Below, in pieces: positions 1 to 10,170 of a stretch of DNA of 32,532 nucleotides. The stretch covers positions 1 through 32,532 of the forward strand of contig JANMQK010000261.1 in assembly GCA_031370485.1 (NCBI GenBank). Reading direction: 5' to 3'. The notes beneath the pieces were generated by a model. The model was not told where the DNA came from. It saw only the letters and a program-made list of their open reading frames with translations, and searched no databases. A program made the translations under genes and the position numbers. Position 1 is the stretch's first letter. Each line of letters opens with the position of its first letter. This DNA comes from JANMQK01 sp031370485 (GTDB lineage: Bacteria; Acidobacteriota; Polarisedimenticolia; Gp22-AA2).

Positions 1-259
1 GAGAACGTCTGATGGGACGGGGTGCTGAAGCTTGGTCACTGATGACCTCTCACTCTGCCCGGCCTAACTCAAATTCGGTACTCAACTACGATAACGCCGA
101 AATACTCTGCGCGGAATAAGGATTATGGCTACATGCGACCAGCCGCGTAGGTTATTTCGCGACAACGAGATGGCGCGATGGCGGCGGTGAAGGCTGTCTT
201 GATAGACCGCAGCGGCTTGCATCGTATTGGAATTCGGGTAGCGCGCCATTCCTATCCCG
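1..259. other. Non-coding stretch beyond the integrase 3' end
   Basis: No convincing gene is present. By count, positions 61-160 are about 49% G+C, clearly lower than the GC-rich genes that follow. I looked for integron attC sites because the neighbouring gene is an integron-type integrase. A single R''-like heptamer (GCCTAAC at 62-68) is present, but I found no matching GTTRRRY partner, so no cassette is called. An imperfect stem (GCTGTCT with AGA...CAGC, about 193-213) lies near the integrase end and is weak. Confidence 0.4.
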
Positions 260-1273
260 TTATCTGTCGAGGGGGCTTCGGACGCCGAGCCCGCCGCGGT
301 TCAAAACGTGCGTATAGATCACGGTCGTGGTCACGTCGCTGTGGCCCAGGAGTTCCTGGATCGTCCGGAGGTCGTATCCCGACTCCAGGCGGTGCGTCGC
401 GAACGAATGGCGGAGCGTGTGGCAGCTCGCGGGCTTGGCGATGCGGGCGATGCGGACGGCTTCCTTCACCTCGCGCTGGACGACTGATTCATGAAGATGG
501 TGACGGTGCATCACGGCGGTCTCCTGGTCGCGGTAGAAGCGGGTGGCCGGGAACACCCATTGCCAGCCCCATTCCTTCGGGGCGTTCGGGTACTTGCGGA
601 CCAGCGCTCCCGGGAAGCGGCGCGCACCCACTGCCTTGCCGAATGTCCTGCTGGTGCAGTTGGAAGACCCGGTCCAGTTGCGACGCCATCGGCTTGCGCA
701 GTTTCGCGGGCAGCAGAGTGACCCGGTCCTTCCCGCCTTTGCCGTCGCGCACAACGATTTCTCCACGCGGGAGGTCTACGTCCTTCACCCTCAGGCGGCA
801 GACCTCCATCAGGCGCATTCCCGAGCCGTACATCAGCGAGGCCATGAGCCACGGCGAGTTCCGCAGTTCGCCGAGGACGGCGCGGACCTCGTCCCGCGTG
901 AGCATGACCGGCACGCGGATCGGCCGCTTCGCCCGGGTGACGTTCTGCAGCCATTCGAGGTCGCGCCGCAGGACGTGCTTGTAGAGAAAGAGCAGGGCGC
1001 TGAGCGCCTGGTTCCGGGTCAAGGCGCTGACGCGGCCTTCGGTGGCCAGGCTCGGAGGAACCGCGCGACCTCCGGTTCACCCATGTCGTCGGGGTGGCGC
1101 TTGCCGTGAAAGAGGACGAAGCGGCGCACCCACCCGACGTAGGCTTCTTCGGTGCGCGGGCTGAAGTGACGGCCGCGCGCCGCGCGCCGCACGCTGTCGA
1201 TAAGACGCGGACCTTTCCGATCGGGGACGGCTGAAACTGGCGGCGCGGCATCCCTCGGGGTCAAGGGCTCCAT
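260..1273 (-). pseudogene. Integron integrase (IntI-type tyrosine recombinase), twice frameshifted
   Basis: Three reading frames together encode one integron integrase. The N-terminal SAM-like part (1273 to about 1050) contains SPRTEEAYVGWVRRFVLFH. The middle (about 1050 to 640) contains NQALSALLFLYKHVL and the first catalytic Arg in GMRLMEVCRLR. The C-terminal part (about 640 to 260) contains the IntI-specific patch KYPNAPKEWGWQWVFPA, then HTLRHSFATH and the catalytic Tyr in TTVIYTHVLNRGG. The KYPNAPKEWGWQ patch separates integron integrases from ordinary XerC/D proteins. Reading continuity breaks near 1050 and again at about 630-645, so no full-length product is expected unless these are sequencing errors. 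The ATG at 1273 follows a good AGGGAG site. A possible -10 (TATAGT, 1317-1322) lies upstream. All catalytic residues survive, which suggests recent decay. Confidence 0.85.
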
Positions 1274-1396
1274 GAGATCGCTCCCTGGGGCGGAAGTCCG
1301 ATGGCTCTTGGTCGGAACTATACGCCCGGGTACTTGTGCACCGGCTCATGGCTTGTCTCGTGGTTGGGGAGCAGACCAGTGAACTCTCAGGGACGC
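1274..1396. other. Gap between integrase 5' end and glucan synthetase 3' end
   Basis: This 123-bp gap is where attI and the first cassette would lie in a standard integron. I see no attC pair, and the next gene reads toward the integrase instead of away from it. A weak -10-like TATAGT on the minus strand (1317-1322) could serve the integrase; no good -35 is visible. An attI cannot be recognised by eye because attI sequences are poorly conserved. Confidence 0.3.
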
Positions 1397-4300
1397 TTAT
1401 CCGAGCACCACCTCGACCTGGTGCTCGCGACCGTCGTCGGACAGAGGGACGAGCGCTTCTCCCGGGAGCAGGGCTCCGTCAAGGCTGACCCGGGATACTC
1501 CGCGGCAGACTCCCTTCGGGTTCAGGACGGTGATCCGGTAGAAGGTGCGGCCATGACGGTAGGTGATCTCGAAGCCTTTCCACCGTCGGGGAATGCACGG
1601 ATCGATGCAGAGTGTTGCGCCTCTCTTCCGGAAACCGAGAATCCGCTCCAGCCCCGCGCGGTGGAGCCAGCCGGCGGCCCCGGTGTACCAGGTCCATCCC
1701 CCTCGTCCCAGGTGGGGAGGTTCGGAATAAATGTCCGCGGCCACGACGTAAGGCTCCACCCTGTACCTGTCAACATCCGCTCGACTTTTTGCATGGTGGA
1801 TCGGGTTCAAGAGGCCGAACAGATCGGCGGCTTTGTCTCCCTCGCCCAGCTCGGCGAAAGCAATGACCGACCAGATCGCGGCGTGGGTGTACTGCCCGCC
1901 GTTCTCCCGGATTCCTGGCGGGTATCCTTTTATGTACCCGGGGTCGAGGGGTGTCCGGTCGAAGGGCGGGGAAAGTAGAAGCAGGAGACGGTCGGGGTAC
2001 CGGACGAGCTGGCGCTCCACGGATTCCATGGCCTGGCGAGCCCTTCCCCTGTCTTCGGCGCCCGAGAGAACCGCCCAGGACTGTGAGATGGAGTCGATGC
2101 GGCATTCGTCGTTCGCCGCCGACCCGAGCGGCGTTCCGTCGTCGAAGAAAGCGCGTCGGTACCACTCGCCGTCCCACCCCTCCCGCTCCAACGAAGCCTG
2201 GAGAGAGGCGGCCCTCATCCGCCACCGTGTCGCACGCTCACCCTCCGCGCGCAATTCGGCGATCCGGGCGAACTCCCTCAAGTTCACGAGGAGAAACCAG
2301 CCCAGCCAGACGCTCTCTCCCTGGCCTAAGAGGCCGACACGATTCATGCCGTCGTTCCAGTCCCCGGTGCCGATCAGGGGCAGGCCGTGGGTGCCCACGT
2401 CGCGGCTCCGATCCAGGGCCCGCGCGCAATGTTCGAAAAGCGTGGCCCGCTCCTCCGATTCCGTGGGCTCGAAGTACGCTTCCTGCTCCTTCTCCTTCAA
2501 TGGAGCCCCTTCGAGCCACGGGATCGTTTCGTCGAGCACCGCCTGGTCCCCGGTCGTCTCGAGATAGTGGGCCACCGCATAGGGAAGCCAGAGGCGGTCG
2601 TCGGAGATCCGGGTCCTCACCCCCCGGCCCGTGGGAGGATGCCACCAGTGCTGGACATCTCCTTCCTTGAACTGCCGGGCGGCGGCCCGCAGGAGGTGCT
2701 CGCGCACGACATCGGGCCTGGTGACCGCCAGGGCCAGGATGTCCTGGATCTGGTCGCGGAAACCATACGCCCCACTGGACTGATAGAACGCGGATCGGGA
2801 CCAGATCCGGCAGGAGAGCGTCTGATAAAGAAGCCAGCGGTTGAGAAGAAGATCCATGGAGCGGTCGGGAGTCTTGACCTGCACCGTCTCCAGCACCCCA
2901 TCCCAGTGTTCCCGAACCTCGCGGAGAATCGAGTCGCAGTCCATCCCGCGGTAGCGCTCGACCAAAAGCCGGGACTCCTCACGGCTCTCCCCCTGCCCCA
3001 GCAGGAAGAGCACCTCGGCGCGCTCCCCCGGTTCGAGCACAACAATCGTCTTGAGAGCGGCACACGGATCCAGGCCCGCTCCGGTGTGTCCCGAAAGCTT
3101 CTTCCCGCGCTCGAGCGATGCGGGATGATCGAGGCTCGCGTTCCGGCCCAGGAACTCGGTCCGGTCAGAGGTCAAGGAGATCGGGCGCCCGCCCAGGTGG
3201 GCGAAGGCGACCCGGTTGGCGAACTCCCCATTCCAGGCGTTTCGCGCGAACATGGCCCCCGTCGCGGGGTCGATGTCGGTCACTACGTAAGGTGTCGAAC
3301 CCGTGCGCGCGACACCCAGCACCCACTCCACGTAGGCCGTGACCGAGAGCCGCCGCTTGCGGCCGGACCGGTTCTCCAGAGTGAGACGGGAGATCTTGAC
3401 CGGGTCAGAGAGCGGCACGAATTGCAGGAGATCGAGAGCGATGCCGTGGGATGCGTGCCCGAAGCGACTGTACCCCTGGCCGTGCCTGATGACATAGGGT
3501 CCCGTGTCCTCGCGAATGGGGAGGCAGGTCGGCCCCCAGAGCAGCCCGCTGTCCTCGTCGCGCACATAGAACGTCTCGCCCGGCGCATCGCTGACGGGAT
3601 CGTTCGACCAGGGCGTGAGCTTGTTCTCCCGGCTGTTCACGGACCAGGTGTACCCCGAGCCCGACTCGGAAACCTGGAACCCGAATGACGGGTTCGCCAC
3701 GACATTGATCCAGGGAGCCGGCGTCCATTGCCCCTTGTCCAGGACCGTGACGTATTCACGGCCGTCCCGCGTGAATCCTCCCAAACCGTTCCAGAACTCG
3801 AGATCGAGCACGGGAGGAGAGAGGGTCTCCGGTGTCCTGCGCACCGGGCGGCGACGCGGCGGAACCGGCTCCGGACTCGGCGCCCGCTGCCGCACCACCT
3901 GCTCCGACAGCGTTCCCCGGTTCGCCAGGATCAGCACGCGCGCCGCCGAACGCAGGACGGCCAGGTCTTGAAGCGGCAGGAGGTCCTCCCGCAGTACGAA
4001 GACGCTTCCATGTTCCCCGTGCTCCTCGTGTCCGACCGCGGCCTGGCTCGCCCGTACCATGGCTTCGACCGACTGCTGAAGATCCTGCGCATAAGAGGTC
4101 CCCTTTGCATTCAGGATCACCAGATCGGCTGAAACCCCCTTCAAGCGCCAGTACTCGTGCGCCCGCAGGAGCTGCCTCGCAACGTCCTGCTCCTCGTTCC
4201 TCTCGATCCGCACCATGGCGATCGGCAGATCTCCGGATATGCCGTGGGCCCAGAGCCCGGACGGACCGCCGCGGTTCGCGGCCAGGTCCTGCTGCCCCGC

Positions 4301-7300
4301 CCGCAGCGTGCGATCGACGTACAGGAGGCGATTGGCCAGACGCTGGAAGAGATGCGCCTCGTCCTGGGTGATCTGGAGATGGTGCAGCTGGACCTGGGCC
4401 TGGGTCCACGCCAGCGAGCTTGCGCGCTCGAACGTCGCCGGTTGACGATACTTCTCCGCGATCTCGAGGGCCTGCTCCCGGGAACGCGCCACGAGTGTCG
4501 TGAACACGAGACGCACCGTCCCTTGAGGAGGAATCGCAACGCGGTACCTCAGGCTGACGATCGGATCCAGGACCGTCCCCGCCGTGTTCGAAAGGGGCCC
4601 CCCGTCGATCACGGAGCGCGGCGTCCGGATGCCGCGGCCCCGGCCCAGAAAGCGCGCGCGGTCGGTCTCATACTGCACCGTGTCAACCGTCTCTCCCTCG
4701 AGCGCAGCCAGGTGGGCGAGCCAGGCCCGAGGCTCGTCCGCCGAACGCGGGCGCCGCGTCGCCAACAACGTCTGGTGCCCAAGCACGAACTCCGTCTCCA
4801 CGAACAGGTTCGAGAAGGCCGGGTGGGCCTCGTCCGCGGCCTGCGGAGCCAGCACGACCTCGGCATAGGACGTGAAATCGATCTCACGGTCACGGTTTTC
4901 GAGATTGGTTACGGTCAATCGACGCAACTCGGCGTCGTCCTCGTGGGACACCACGGCCTCGAGGATGATCGAAAGGGACGAATCCTGTTGCGTGATCTTG
5001 ACCCGGTCCTCGGAATAGACGACATCGTAATGGTCCGCTTCGGTTCCGCAGGGCTGGAAGCCGGCGGACCAGACGTCACCGGTTTTCACGTCCCGAAGGA
5101 AGACGAACGTACCCCAGCAGTCGCGTGTCGTGTCCTCCCTCCAGCGGGTGACGGCCAGGTCGCCCCATCGGCTGAACCCGGAGCCCGCCGCCGTGATCAT
5201 GACCGTATAGCGGCCGTTGGAGAGAAGATGCGTGCGGGGCGTGATGTCGTGCGGCGATTCAAACCTCCTCAGAGTCGGGGGAACGAGATCGCGGACGTGG
5301 GCGGCCTCCAGCACCTCCTCGCCACGGGGCCGGGTCACGGCCACCGAACGCGGCGTTCGTTCCTGCAGCAGGAGCTCCGCGGCCTGGACCATGGGATGGG
5401 AATGAAAGCGCCTCTGGATCGCTCCATCGTGAATCACGTTCCCCATGGACACAACGGTCATCCCCTGGTGATGGGCCATGTACGCGCGGACCACTGCCAC
5501 CCGGGTCTTATCCGGCAGCCTCGAGGGGGTGTAATCGAGCGCGTCATAGAACCCGTAGGCGCCCCGGGCTCCTGCCTCCTCGAGGCGTGAGAAATTGACC
5601 AGGGCGGCCTTGGGATTCACCATCGCCGCAAGCGCCGTGGCGTAGGGAGCCACCACCACGTCCTCGAACAGCCCTCGCTTGAGCCCCAGACCGGGGACGC
5701 CGAAATCCGAGTACTGGTAGGTGAGCGCCGCATCGCGCACGTTGTAGGTCGATTCGGAGATCCCCCAGGGGACCCCGCGCTCGGCGCCGTATCGGATCTG
5801 GCGTCCCACCACGAGGCGGCAGGTCAGATCCAGAAGGCTCCGGGCGGGCTGCCGCATCACGAGAAGCGGCATCAGATATTCGAACATGGACCCCGACCAG
5901 GAGACGAGGGCCGCCCCGCCGCCCACCGGCGTGAGGGGGCGGCCGAGGAGGAACCAGTGTTGGGGCGAGACGTCCCCCTTGGCAATGGCCACGAAGCTTG
6001 CCAGCCGGGCCTCGGAGGCCAAAAGGTCGTACCCGCTCGGATCGAGCGTGCCGTCGGAAACGCGGTAGCCGATGGAGAAGATCTTGCGGGAGGGATCGAA
6101 GAGAAACTGGAAGTCCATGGCCTGGACCATCCCTTCGGCGACCGATGCCAGAGCGGAGAGTCGATGCCCGAGGTCAGCAGCATCCAGGTCGCGGGCATGA
6201 CTCCTTGCGGAGTCTCGAACGGCCGAGGCCCAGACCAGGATTTCGGATCGGGCGCCGTCCTCGACGTCGGTCGCGAGCTTGCGGGCGATGGCCACGAGGC
6301 TGTCTGCCCCGGTCTCCAGCTCTTTGAGCCGACGGACCCATTCGGGAAGGGACGCCGGGGAGACTTCGAGAAGCTCCGTCATCGCCTCGACGGTCTCGCG
6401 CAAAAGCACCTCCGCGGCCATCCGGGCGCGCCTTGGAGGCCCGGCCTTCGCAACCGAATCGAGAAGCAGCTGAAGAGCGTCCCCGATTCCCTCCGAGATG
6501 CCGGGGCCGAACAGGGGACGATGTATGAGCTCACGGCATGCCTGAGCCATGGCGATCAGGTGCCCGGCCAGATTGCCGCTGTCCACGGTGGAGACATAGA
6601 TGGGGTCCAACGGCCGGAGGCTCCGCGTGTCGTACCAGTTGACGAAGTGTCCGTGGACACGGTGCAGCTTTGTCATGGTTTGAAGCGTCGCCTCGAGCCG
6701 TTCCGTCATGTCCAGGCTCCCGATCCAGCCGAAATCGCGAGCGACCGTCGTGCTGAGCAGGTAGAGCCCCAGGTTCGTCGGCGACGTGCGGTGGGCTTCG
6801 GCCGGCTCGGGGTCTTCCTGGAAGTTGTCCGGCGGAAGGGCATGATCCTCCTGGTCCACGAACGCCTCGAAGAAGCGCCAGGTCCGGCGGGCGATGAGCC
6901 GCAAAGAGAGCGTCCCCTCGGTGGAGAGGATCTGTGACTTCGCGATCCTCGGGGGGACGCTTATCCGCCAGGCGAGGAGGGGTGACAACACCCAGAGGAG
7001 AACGAACGGCAGGGCCACGGGCCAGGCGCCCGGTTTGAGCACGACGAAGAGCAAGCCGGCTCCGGCGGCCAGGAACACGCCCCAGCGGAGGTGCCAGTAG
7101 AAGACCCGGAGCCTCAGGTCGGCTCCGTAGCCCGCCTGCGCGGCGGTCACCCACTCGAGGAGGTTACGTTTCGTGACGTAGAGCCGGCCGAGCGTGCGGA
7201 TGATGGCATCCGCCATGAGCCAGGCCTGATGGGCCAGCATGGTGATGGCCAGGAGCGTTTGCGACAAGGCCACGAAGATGTCGTGGCCCACGGCGCGCAG

Positions 7301-9916
7301 GTGGCTGCGCTTGGAGATCCCCCATCGCCGCGGAAGGAGGCCGTCGAGAACCGGGATCACGGCCGGCAGCACGACGGATCCGACGAACAGGCCCGTCCAG
7401 CAGAGCGGAGGAACGTCCGGGAGGATCCAGGCGGTCACCGCGACCAGAAACGCCGAAGGCGCGGCGAGGCTCCGGCGGAGATTGTCCATCATCTTCCAAC
7501 GGCTATGGGTCGGGATGCGAGCCCTCCGGCCCAGAATCCAGGGCAGGAGCTGCCAGTCACCCCGAACCCATCGATGGTGGCGGCGGGCGGCCACCTCGTA
7601 GTTGGTGGGGAATTCCTCGAAGAGATCCACGTCGGTCGCCAGCCCGGCGCGCGCGAACGAACTCTCGAAGAGATCGTGGCTGAGGAGTCTGTTCTCCGAG
7701 ACCTTTCCCTCGAGGGCCGCCTCGAAGGCATCGACGTCGTAGATCCCCTTCCCCGTGTACGACCCCTCGCCGAAGAGGTCCTGATACACATCGGAGACCG
7801 CGGCCGCGTACGGATCGACACCTCCGGGGCCCGAGATGATCCGCTGGTAGGTCGTGCTTCCAGGGCCCGTCGGCAAGGACGGAGTAAGCCGCGGCTGCAG
7901 GATGGCGTATCCCTCGACGACACGTCCCTTCCGGGGATCGAAGCGCGGCCGGTTCAACGGGTGCGCCATCGCCCCGACCAGGCGGCGGGCCGTTCCCCTG
8001 GGAAGCCGCGTGTCGGCATCCAGGGTGATGACGTAGCGGACGCCCTGGGGCACCGTGGGCGGTCGACCATTGATTGGAAGGAACGTGGTGTCAGAGGCGC
8101 CGCGAAGAAGCCGGTTCAGCTCATGGAGCTTCCCGCGCTTTCTCTCCCAGCCGATCCACTTGCCTTCCTTCCCGTTCCAGAGACGCCGGCGATGCAACAG
8201 AAGGAACCGCTCCCCGCCACCGGGCGAACTCCCGTGCCGCACGTTGAGGCGCGCGATGCCGTCGGCCAGCGCGGCAAGGAGATCCTCGTCGCCAGACATC
8301 CTCTCGGCGGGCGCGTCCGCCCAGTCCGTGAGGAGGGCAAAGTGGAGATGGCCGGTGGGATTCGCGAGATAGTGCACCTCGAGCCGCTCGAGCTGCCCCT
8401 CAATGTCGGTCAGGCGCGAGAGCAGCGTGGGCACGACGACCAGGGTCCGAAGCTCCGGGGGCACGCCATGGACCAGCTCGAGCTTGGGGAGGAGCCTCGG
8501 TGGAACGAGAAACGGCACCAGTCGGTGGACGAGAGACACCGCGATATCCGAGGCAGGCACCAGGCCGAAGATCCCCAGCAGGGCGAGGGCCCAGTTGGCT
8601 GCCCCGGCGGTCCAGGTCAGGAACAGAAGGCCGGATAGCAGGAGGGCGGTGAGGGCCCCGATTCCTCCCAGGTAACCGGTCATCGCATGGGCGCGATAGG
8701 CGCGGCGGAGCCGGATCCGCAAGGGGACGCGAACCCCCAGACGCCTCTCGAAAGCCATCCGGCCCCCGGCAAGGATGTAATACCCGGGGTCCTCATGGGC
8801 GCGCTCGGGAACGCCGGGGAGCGTCTCCGCGTGCCCGTTTTCACGGGCTGCGCTGCCGGCCAGGAGCACCGCTTCCCGCGCCACCTCGATTTCCGATCGA
8901 TCCGATCGCCTGGAGAGCAGCTCGATCCGGGCCCGGTACTCGTCCCGGGTCGTGAAATCCATGGCGGCGAACCCGGGAGCGGTGCGGAGGACTTCGTCCA
9001 CCAGGCTGACGCTCTCGAAGAACTCGGGCCAGTCGATGGAGGACATCCATCGCATGCTGGTGATGATGTTCCGGACGGTGACGGTGGCCGCGGCCTGGGC
9101 CTGGTGTTCCTGGGCGACCACCTCATCGGCCGATGTCCCCTGGGCGCTCAGCATTTTTTCGAGCCAGGCCAGGGCCGGCATGATCGAAGGGTCCTGCCCA
9201 CGAAGCCGCTGGACGAGCTGCACGGCGAACGCGCGGGCCAGGGGGGCGTCGCCTAGACTGCTCAAGACTACGTCCGGGCGCTCCACCGGCCGATCGCTGA
9301 GACCCAGCAAACGGTCCGCCAGCGAGTCGGCCCGGGCCCTCTCCTCGCGGGAGTGGATGATCAGCTGCGTCAGGCGCCGCAGATTTTCCACCAGACCCAC
9401 GCGGAGATGGATTGCGACCGCCCACAGCTCCCCGATGGTCAGCGGCTGGATGCGCTGGTAGGCCCGGACGAATCCCTGGATCGTCTCCATCTCGAAGCGG
9501 CTGTCGGTATGAGCGACGTAGGCCCAGGCCAGCCCATAGACGCGCGGGTATCCCGCGAGGTGGCCCGCGGCGATCTTCGGCAGCGTGCGGTAGTAACTCT
9601 TCGGGAGGTGGTCCCGGATTCCCCGGAGCTGTTCGTCCACGACGTGGAAATTGTCGAGGATCCACTCCGCGGCGGGCGTGATCTCCTGCTTCGCCAGGAC
9701 GGTTGCGGCGATGCTCCGGTACCCGGCCAGAAGCACGTGCGCGTTCTCGCGAACCCTGGGGAGGAGATGCCGTCCTTTGCGGGGCTTGTCAGTGGTGCGA
9801 TGGGCCGCGGCCAGGCTCTCGGCGTGTTGTTCCAGGCGCTCGATGCCGAATAGCTCGGCACGGATCGGTTCTTCCACCGCAAACGATCCGTCGATGATGG
9901 CGGTGGCGGCCTTCAT
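1397..9916 (-). CDS. ndvB: Cyclic beta-1,2-glucan synthetase (GT84-glycoamylase-GH94, NdvB/Cgs type)
   Basis: This 2839-residue inner-membrane enzyme has the length and architecture of NdvB/Cgs, which builds, elongates and cyclises periplasmic beta-1,2-glucan from UDP-glucose. The first of several hydrophobic segments is near residues 410-465. A family-84 glycosyltransferase domain follows, with the DxD in DADTRLP (about 633) and the HHRWVRGDWQ motif (about 780). More membrane segments lie near 815-860, 882-908 and 943-983. A glycoamylase-like domain holds SWSGSMFEYLMP (about 1345) and YMAHHQGMTV (about 1480). Two GH94 phosphorylase-type modules follow; the last carries RDQIQDILAL (about 2390) and GDWNDG (about 2520), where the family's general acid resides. 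The ATG at 9916 follows AAGGAAG. The reading frame is intact over 8.5 kb. It stands alone, bracketed by two integrase pieces. NdvB of Rhizobiales and Cgs of Brucella serve in hypo-osmotic adaptation and host interaction; the role here is inferred. Confidence 0.93.
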   Translation of the reverse strand: MKAATAIIDGSFAVEEPIRAELFGIERLEQHAESLAAAHRTTDKPRKGRHLLPRVRENAHVLLAGYRSIAATVLAKQEITPAAEWILDNFHVVDEQLRGIRDHLPKSYYRTLPKIAAGHLAGYPRVYGLAWAYVAHTDSRFEMETIQGFVRAYQRIQPLTIGELWAVAIHLRVGLVENLRRLTQLIIHSREERARADSLADRLLGLSDRPVERPDVVLSSLGDAPLARAFAVQLVQRLRGQDPSIMPALAWLEKMLSAQGTSADEVVAQEHQAQAAATVTVRNIITSMRWMSSIDWPEFFESVSLVDEVLRTAPGFAAMDFTTRDEYRARIELLSRRSDRSEIEVAREAVLLAGSAARENGHAETLPGVPERAHEDPGYYILAGGRMAFERRLGVRVPLRIRLRRAYRAHAMTGYLGGIGALTALLLSGLLFLTWTAGAANWALALLGIFGLVPASDIAVSLVHRLVPFLVPPRLLPKLELVHGVPPELRTLVVVPTLLSRLTDIEGQLERLEVHYLANPTGHLHFALLTDWADAPAERMSGDEDLLAALADGIARLNVRHGSSPGGGERFLLLHRRRLWNGKEGKWIGWERKRGKLHELNRLLRGASDTTFLPINGRPPTVPQGVRYVITLDADTRLPRGTARRLVGAMAHPLNRPRFDPRKGRVVEGYAILQPRLTPSLPTGPGSTTYQRIISGPGGVDPYAAAVSDVYQDLFGEGSYTGKGIYDVDAFEAALEGKVSENRLLSHDLFESSFARAGLATDVDLFEEFPTNYEVAARRHHRWVRGDWQLLPWILGRRARIPTHSRWKMMDNLRRSLAAPSAFLVAVTAWILPDVPPLCWTGLFVGSVVLPAVIPVLDGLLPRRWGISKRSHLRAVGHDIFVALSQTLLAITMLAHQAWLMADAIIRTLGRLYVTKRNLLEWVTAAQAGYGADLRLRVFYWHLRWGVFLAAGAGLLFVVLKPGAWPVALPFVLLWVLSPLLAWRISVPPRIAKSQILSTEGTLSLRLIARRTWRFFEAFVDQEDHALPPDNFQEDPEPAEAHRTSPTNLGLYLLSTTVARDFGWIGSLDMTERLEATLQTMTKLHRVHGHFVNWYDTRSLRPLDPIYVSTVDSGNLAGHLIAMAQACRELIHRPLFGPGISEGIGDALQLLLDSVAKAGPPRRARMAAEVLLRETVEAMTELLEVSPASLPEWVRRLKELETGADSLVAIARKLATDVEDGARSEILVWASAVRDSARSHARDLDAADLGHRLSALASVAEGMVQAMDFQFLFDPSRKIFSIGYRVSDGTLDPSGYDLLASEARLASFVAIAKGDVSPQHWFLLGRPLTPVGGGAALVSWSGSMFEYLMPLLVMRQPARSLLDLTCRLVVGRQIRYGAERGVPWGISESTYNVRDAALTYQYSDFGVPGLGLKRGLFEDVVVAPYATALAAMVNPKAALVNFSRLEEAGARGAYGFYDALDYTPSRLPDKTRVAVVRAYMAHHQGMTVVSMGNVIHDGAIQRRFHSHPMVQAAELLLQERTPRSVAVTRPRGEEVLEAAHVRDLVPPTLRRFESPHDITPRTHLLSNGRYTVMITAAGSGFSRWGDLAVTRWREDTTRDCWGTFVFLRDVKTGDVWSAGFQPCGTEADHYDVVYSEDRVKITQQDSSLSIILEAVVSHEDDAELRRLTVTNLENRDREIDFTSYAEVVLAPQAADEAHPAFSNLFVETEFVLGHQTLLATRRPRSADEPRAWLAHLAALEGETVDTVQYETDRARFLGRGRGIRTPRSVIDGGPLSNTAGTVLDPIVSLRYRVAIPPQGTVRLVFTTLVARSREQALEIAEKYRQPATFERASSLAWTQAQVQLHHLQITQDEAHLFQRLANRLLYVDRTLRAGQQDLAANRGGPSGLWAHGISGDLPIAMVRIERNEEQDVARQLLRAHEYWRLKGVSADLVILNAKGTSYAQDLQQSVEAMVRASQAAVGHEEHGEHGSVFVLREDLLPLQDLAVLRSAARVLILANRGTLSEQVVRQRAPSPEPVPPRRRPVRRTPETLSPPVLDLEFWNGLGGFTRDGREYVTVLDKGQWTPAPWINVVANPSFGFQVSESGSGYTWSVNSRENKLTPWSNDPVSDAPGETFYVRDEDSGLLWGPTCLPIREDTGPYVIRHGQGYSRFGHASHGIALDLLQFVPLSDPVKISRLTLENRSGRKRRLSVTAYVEWVLGVARTGSTPYVVTDIDPATGAMFARNAWNGEFANRVAFAHLGGRPISLTSDRTEFLGRNASLDHPASLERGKKLSGHTGAGLDPCAALKTIVVLEPGERAEVLFLLGQGESREESRLLVERYRGMDCDSILREVREHWDGVLETVQVKTPDRSMDLLLNRWLLYQTLSCRIWSRSAFYQSSGAYGFRDQIQDILALAVTRPDVVREHLLRAAARQFKEGDVQHWWHPPTGRGVRTRISDDRLWLPYAVAHYLETTGDQAVLDETIPWLEGAPLKEKEQEAYFEPTESEERATLFEHCARALDRSRDVGTHGLPLIGTGDWNDGMNRVGLLGQGESVWLGWFLLVNLREFARIAELRAEGERATRWRMRAASLQASLEREGWDGEWYRRAFFDDGTPLGSAANDECRIDSISQSWAVLSGAEDRGRARQAMESVERQLVRYPDRLLLLLSPPFDRTPLDPGYIKGYPPGIRENGGQYTHAAIWSVIAFAELGEGDKAADLFGLLNPIHHAKSRADVDRYRVEPYVVAADIYSEPPHLGRGGWTWYTGAAGWLHRAGLERILGFRKRGATLCIDPCIPRRWKGFEITYRHGRTFYRITVLNPKGVCRGVSRVSLDGALLPGEALVPLSDDGREHQVEVVLG

Positions 9917-10170
9917 TTCGAGCTTCCTTCCCGGGACGTTGAGTGGGTGCTTCCGTTCCCCGGCCCGGGGAGGTTCGGAATGAATGGGCTGGATCGTCTA
10001 CGGGCGTCGCCCTGGACGCTGGCCCGGTTTCCGGCGGCAGCCGTGAGTGGAGGCCGGGCCACGGGCCGCAACGTCTCGCGCTCTTTCTGGAGGGCGGCCT
10101 ATTGTAGTCAAAGGGCGCCCCGAAAATCCTGACTCTCTGGATGAACCATGGGGCGGAGTGATGCTTCCTT
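9917..10170. other. Leader region of the glucan synthetase gene
   Basis: No gene is supported here. On the minus strand a -10-like TACAAT occupies 10101-10106 without a clear -35; if used it would give a leader of roughly 180 nt. A 20-bp stretch at 9967-9986 matches 1714-1733, inside the 3' end of the glucan synthetase gene, at 19 of 20 positions. Confidence 0.3.

Noticed and set aside
62..68. GCCTAAC as an integron attC R'' box
   Set aside because: No partner GTTRRRY at a suitable distance and no folded attC structure; a heptamer like this occurs by chance.
7091..8638. Plus-strand open frame of 515 codons
   Set aside because: It lies opposite the glycosyltransferase domain of the glucan synthetase, has no recognisable motif and reflects codon bias of the real gene.
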